Shown: piece after piece, positions 62,301-64,000 of the stretch | How the letters are laid out: every line of letters begins with the position of its first letter | Position numbering within the stretch: position 1 is the first letter of the stretch | The notes under the pieces: generated by a model | Database searches by the model: none | What the model was told of the DNA's origin: nothing | What the model saw: the letters and a program-made list of their open reading frames with translations, nothing else | Translations under genes and position numbers: made by a program | Source of the DNA: Candidatus Methanoplasma cognatum | GTDB lineage: Archaea; Thermoplasmatota; Thermoplasmata; Methanomassiliicoccales; Methanomethylophilaceae | NCBI GenBank assembly: GCA_009777615.1 | Contig: WRLM01000006.1 | Span: 38,774 to 102,773, forward strand | Direction of reading: 5' to 3' | Length of the DNA: 64,000 nt

Positions 62301-63008
62301 GATGCCGCCGCCGAGGGTGTGTATGCCGTATTGGCCCCCTTGGATCGTGCCGCCAGAGTCATTTGAAATACTGATGCTACCGCCGGAATAGATCGCATCC
62401 CAGTTCGTCCCGTTGATCGTGCCTGAGTTAACGACAGTGCCGCCCGAGTCAAGCCAAACGCCTTGTTCGGTGCCTTCGATCGTGCCGGTGACCCCGTTAG
62501 TAACAGTGACAGCGGATGCAGAAAATACTCCTTGCATCAAAGCAGTGACCGCCGCCGTATTAGTAAAAGAAGAACCGCTTTGAAGAATAATGGCTATGCC
62601 GGCCGATTCGTCCGCTCTGCCAATATCATGGCCAGCCTCCTCGGGCTGAGAGTATATCCACAGATTGCTTCCGGGCGTGACGGTAAAGCCGCCTTGGCCA
62701 AAGACGTAGAAGGTATTCATCGTGCAGTCGTTCGCAATGATCAGATGCACGTCGCCGCTGACGTTGATCGTTGTTGCGTAAGTGAATGTCGTCCCGTCGG
62801 CATAATACCAGCCGGACGTAAGCCCGGTCTCGCCACCGGTGATGGCCGTCGGTGTTACCGATGTGTAGCCTGTGCTGCCGTCCACATCCACATATGCGAC
62901 CCTTTTCCTTATTAACGTTATCGGGTAAAACCATTGTCTGACGGAACTTGGAGTACGTAAACTCACGCCGTAAATAACGTGCTTCTTTGTTTGCATCATT
63001 ACTGTCAT
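59397..63008 (-). CDS. Beta-helix repeat surface protein with InlB-like domain and C-terminal membrane anchor (5' end replaced)
   Basis: Open frame of 1203 residues. Residues from about 37 on are archaeal-style: an entry domain (YVDVDGSTGYTSVTPTAITG, GWYYADGTTFTY, INVSGDVHLI), then right-handed beta-helix-like Asn/Gly-rich repeats including 93-residue units (GIEINAGSDILITNNAAGII, GVYIGAGSTGDEIENSGLIQ). One InlB-like unit (FTRYTSTVVLSENTDLIIRA, GGYEFKEWREG) and a C-terminal helix (GYWIWIAAVIAVALILLISA) with a basic end follow. No signal peptide: the first ~36 codons are an out-of-frame reading of a bacterial hsp20 gene, so the natural start is lost beyond about 62901. It was probably a secreted, membrane-anchored surface protein. 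Confidence 0.8.
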   Translation of the reverse strand: MTVMMQTKKHVIYGVSLRTPSSVRQWFYPITLIRKRVAYVDVDGSTGYTSVTPTAITGGETGLTSGWYYADGTTFTYATTINVSGDVHLIIANDCTMNTFYVFGQGGFTVTPGSNLWIYSQPEEAGHDIGRADESAGIAIILQSGSSFTNTAAVTALMQGVFSASAVTVTNGVTGTIEGTEQGVWLDSGGTVVNSGTINGTNWDAIYSGGSISISNDSGGTIQGGQYGIHTLGGGIVTNSGAIVGNDYYGIFAEGTPFSVTNNFGSLIQGGDIGILIDQDGYVNNSGTIEGFTQQGWNGSGIVFVNGNGTVVNSGTITGHLYNGIYAELADVHITNEVGGTIQGPNNGINLGSGGTVINNNVIYGGNYNGIYAYDGQGISPSVTVTNASSGTIEGGNRGIFLDADVAGNIDNEGRITGNIYYGIHAVTSANVENNTGGVITGPGGVYIGNFASGDEIENSGLIQGTMFSGIEINAGSDILITNNAAGIISGERYGIYLNVSGSVHNLGGIAGNLCGICAEASANIENDTGGVITGPSGVYIGAGSTGDEIENSGLIQGTMFSGIEINAGSDILITNNAAGIISGERNGIYLNVSSQVHNEGGIAGNLCGIYAEASANIENDTGGVITGPSGVYIGNFASGDEIENSGLIQGMMFSGIEINAGSDFLITNNAAGIISGERYGVCLNVHGSVYNEGGIAGNLCGVYAVTSAAIDNAAASIITGPTGVYIGVGSTGDEIENSGLIQGTMFSGIEINAGSDFLITNNAAGIISGDRYGIYFFVSGSVYNEGGIAGNLYGIYAEASANIENDTGGVITGPSGVYIGAGSAGDKIENSGLIQGTVWDGIYLVAGGEVYNYGGEIKGNTYGIRANAGTVIENWDLITGDVLLSNDVNRAAFAADSVIDGNFTIGSNANSALDFIGSPNLVTMVYATVNGAADIGAAAVDIDSAGPPAGMLPGGKMILIDGSAGTMSGTPANPTLAVGGYDLRISVVSDQLIAEVFIPVVTMNYVITATSDSMTSISPNGKTAVQKGNDITFVFSANTGFYIDAVIVDGVQLSQTDIRRGSYSFYNVDMNHSIQVTGRTTRVGGDITLNIGAIEGRGYAEYSVDGGVSFTRYTSTVVLSENTDLIIRAVAEGGYEFKEWREGSDVYKTSVVTFYSNAESVDMVLCFSGGDSAGYWIWIAAVIAVALILLISAFLIFGRKNS
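60640..61700 (-). repeat. 279-bp near-identical tandem repeats
   Basis: The same codons (reverse of TTGGTTATC-AGGA) recur at 60724, 61003, 61282 and 61561, exactly 279 bp (93 codons) apart. Partial copies lie at both ends. Differences are few, pointing to recent expansion or gene conversion. Confidence 0.85.
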
Positions 63009-63240
63009 TCTTTTTTTCCATCGTAATCACCAAATCGTTATCGTCATCGATTTGCACAGAAAAATCATCTTTTGTCATGCCGGCAGCCGCTACTTCGACG
63101 ATATAGGCTTGCTCTGATTCTTTAACATTGATAGCCGGAACGGTTGCGCTTGTTCCGACTTTCCAGTCGTCTTTAAAAAAATCGTTGAAAAACAACGGGA
63201 GCCATTCCTGATTCTGATTTCTTCTCATTACTGTTGTCAT
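62902..63240 (-). pseudogene. 5' part of a bacterial Hsp20 gene, cut at the junction
   Basis: From ATG at 63240 (preceded by GGAGA) 113 codons read MTTVMRRNQNQEWLPLFFND, PAINVKESEQAYIVEVAAAG, DDFSVQIDDDNDLVITMEKK, RYLRREFTYSKFRQTMVLPD, NVNKEK, the N-terminal two thirds of an Hsp20 of Bacteroidetes style. After Lys at 62902 the sequence switches to the surface gene in another frame; the Hsp20 frame stays open to 62626 but with unrelated residues. The conserved C-terminal alpha-crystallin part is missing. Base composition is AT-richer than the archaeal genes. Confidence 0.85.
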
Positions 63241-63656
63241 AATTTTTATCTCCTATCTCTTTATAAATTAAAAAAATTGAACTTTTATTTTGCTTGGACT
63301 TTTTTATCTTCGCATCTATTGTAAAACAAATCTCATGCCAATCACCCCAATACGCCATTTTGTCATATATTTTTCATTTATTACTGCAATTTAAAGAAAT
63401 ATCATGTCATTATGTCATTTTTTGCTATTTTATTGTTTATCTCCGATAATGTAATGCACCTCCTTTTACGGCTATTATTTTGAATTGCTCTTAACTTGTA
63501 TTGCTTTCACATCCGATGTAAGCGCCGAATTAATGAAAGTAATACACGTCACATTCATCTTGTTCGCCGTGTGAAGCGCTGCTGGTGTCTACACCCTGTC
63601 AGCCCCCGCGATAAGCATCTTTAACCGCCGTTATATTCCAACCACAGCATGTAAAT
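63241..63656. other. AT-rich bacterial-style intergenic region
   Basis: 416 bases of clearly AT-rich DNA upstream of the hsp20 fragment, unlike the archaeal intergenic regions in the window. Probably contains the bacterial hsp20 promoter. I see no gene or RNA. Confidence 0.5.
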
Positions 63657-64000
63657 CTACGTTCTAGGATTTGTAGTTTGGCCGGGTAAAGGAACATCTT
63701 CATTAAATCCGGGAATAGGGCCAAACTCATAATTATCTAAAAGCAGATTTTGTGGAGAGGCCATGATTTCGTCCCAGGTAATGAATTTACCGGTATATGC
63801 CGATTCACGCCCCATGATGGCCATGAGCGTTGAGTGGGCAAGAATATCAGCTTCATTAATAGGGTTATCGGTTCGTATGGCATGTATCAAACGGACGTGT
63901 TCCTGTACCATGAGGTCATGTGTTTTCAGACGCGCCGAATCGTCGTCACTCCGTTTTGGTGGTTCCCACATTACTGAACCGTCCAAGTTATAAATCTTAC
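63657..64000 (-). CDS. C-terminal part of a Gfo/Idh/MocA-type oxidoreductase (5' end outside window)
   Basis: The frame is open to the right edge: at least 114 residues, beginning at the edge with KIYNLDGSVMWEPPKRSDDD and ending PGQTTNPRT before TAG. DLMVQEHVRLIHAIRTDNPI, ILAHSTLMAIMGRESAYTGK and ITWDEIMASPQNLL match the C-terminal part of secreted-type Gfo/Idh/MocA oxidoreductases common in Bacteroidetes and Planctomycetes. The NAD-binding N-terminus is not in view. Together with the Hsp20 fragment it marks this end as bacterial DNA. Confidence 0.75.
   Translation of the reverse strand, partial: KIYNLDGSVMWEPPKRSDDDSARLKTHDLMVQEHVRLIHAIRTDNPINEADILAHSTLMAIMGRESAYTGKFITWDEIMASPQNLLLDNYEFGPIPGFNEDVPLPGQTTNPRT

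Noticed and set aside
62626..62901. C-terminal part of the Hsp20 frame beyond the junction
   Set aside because: Residues after the junction (GRICGCGRQHRL...) are an out-of-frame reading of the surface gene, not alpha-crystallin sequence.

Overview
The window is archaeal over almost all of its length and most likely comes from a Methanomassiliicoccales-type member of the Thermoplasmata. The evidence is a complete archaeal S10/spc-type ribosomal operon (with eS4, eL32, eL19, aIF1 and the RNase P subunit Rnp1), PurP, MptA, DtdA, aRF1, Cbf5, an archaeal initiator tRNA, TATA-box promoters and GGTGA-type ribosome binding sites. The order is an inference from gene content and protein style; no methanogenesis gene lies in the window. 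The last ~1.1 kb at the right edge looks bacterial (Bacteroidetes-like), which would fit a gut community.

Layout. 1-16007 (minus): two giant secreted surface proteins. The first (3' end outside the window) is built of 60-residue propeller-type repeats and Ig-like domains. The second has 4113 residues: 43 InlB-B-like repeats and a C-terminal transglutaminase-like cysteine peptidase domain. Both start with nearly the same signal peptide, first ~40 residues and 5' leader. 16540-19759: tRNA-Gln, an MgtE transporter and two PhoU/TrkA-C regulators. 19995-31017: housekeeping genes (purP, argS, prf1, pyrH, dtdA, pheS, trpS) with a membrane protein, an acetyltransferase and a winged-helix/TPR regulator. 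31018-31690 holds no gene but contains hairpins and a duplicated motif.

32131-49252 (minus): a long operon-like run rpl3-rpl4-rpl23-rpl2-rps19-rpl22-rps3-rpl29-aIF1-rnp1-rps17-rpl14-rpl24-rps4e-rpl5-rps14-rps8-rpl6-rpl32e-rpl19e-rpl18-rps5-rpl30-rpl15-secY-EMC3-like-cmk-cbf5, then two membrane-associated unknowns. Most junctions overlap or are only a few bases apart. A TATA box and a perfect 17-bp palindrome sit about 190 and 160 bases upstream of rpl3.

49701-58377: the archaeosine radical-SAM enzyme with a small DUF5611-like partner; an AT-richer, tightly overlapping three-gene cassette of unknown function (51219-53836) with a helix-turn-helix remnant beside it; an NADH-oxidase-type flavoprotein; a CDIN1/TPD-type nuclease; mptA; rnhB; an SCP2-like protein. 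Then follow the initiator tRNA, a TPR protein and a third surface protein made of beta-helix repeats with a C-terminal membrane anchor.

At about position 62901 the third surface gene runs directly into the first ~113 codons of a bacterial Hsp20 gene read in another frame. Upstream of that lie AT-rich DNA and the C-terminus of a Gfo/Idh/MocA-type oxidoreductase. This is either a rearrangement or an assembly chimera. The most promising undescribed biology is the giant transglutaminase-like surface protein with its signal-sharing sister, and the 51219-53836 cassette.
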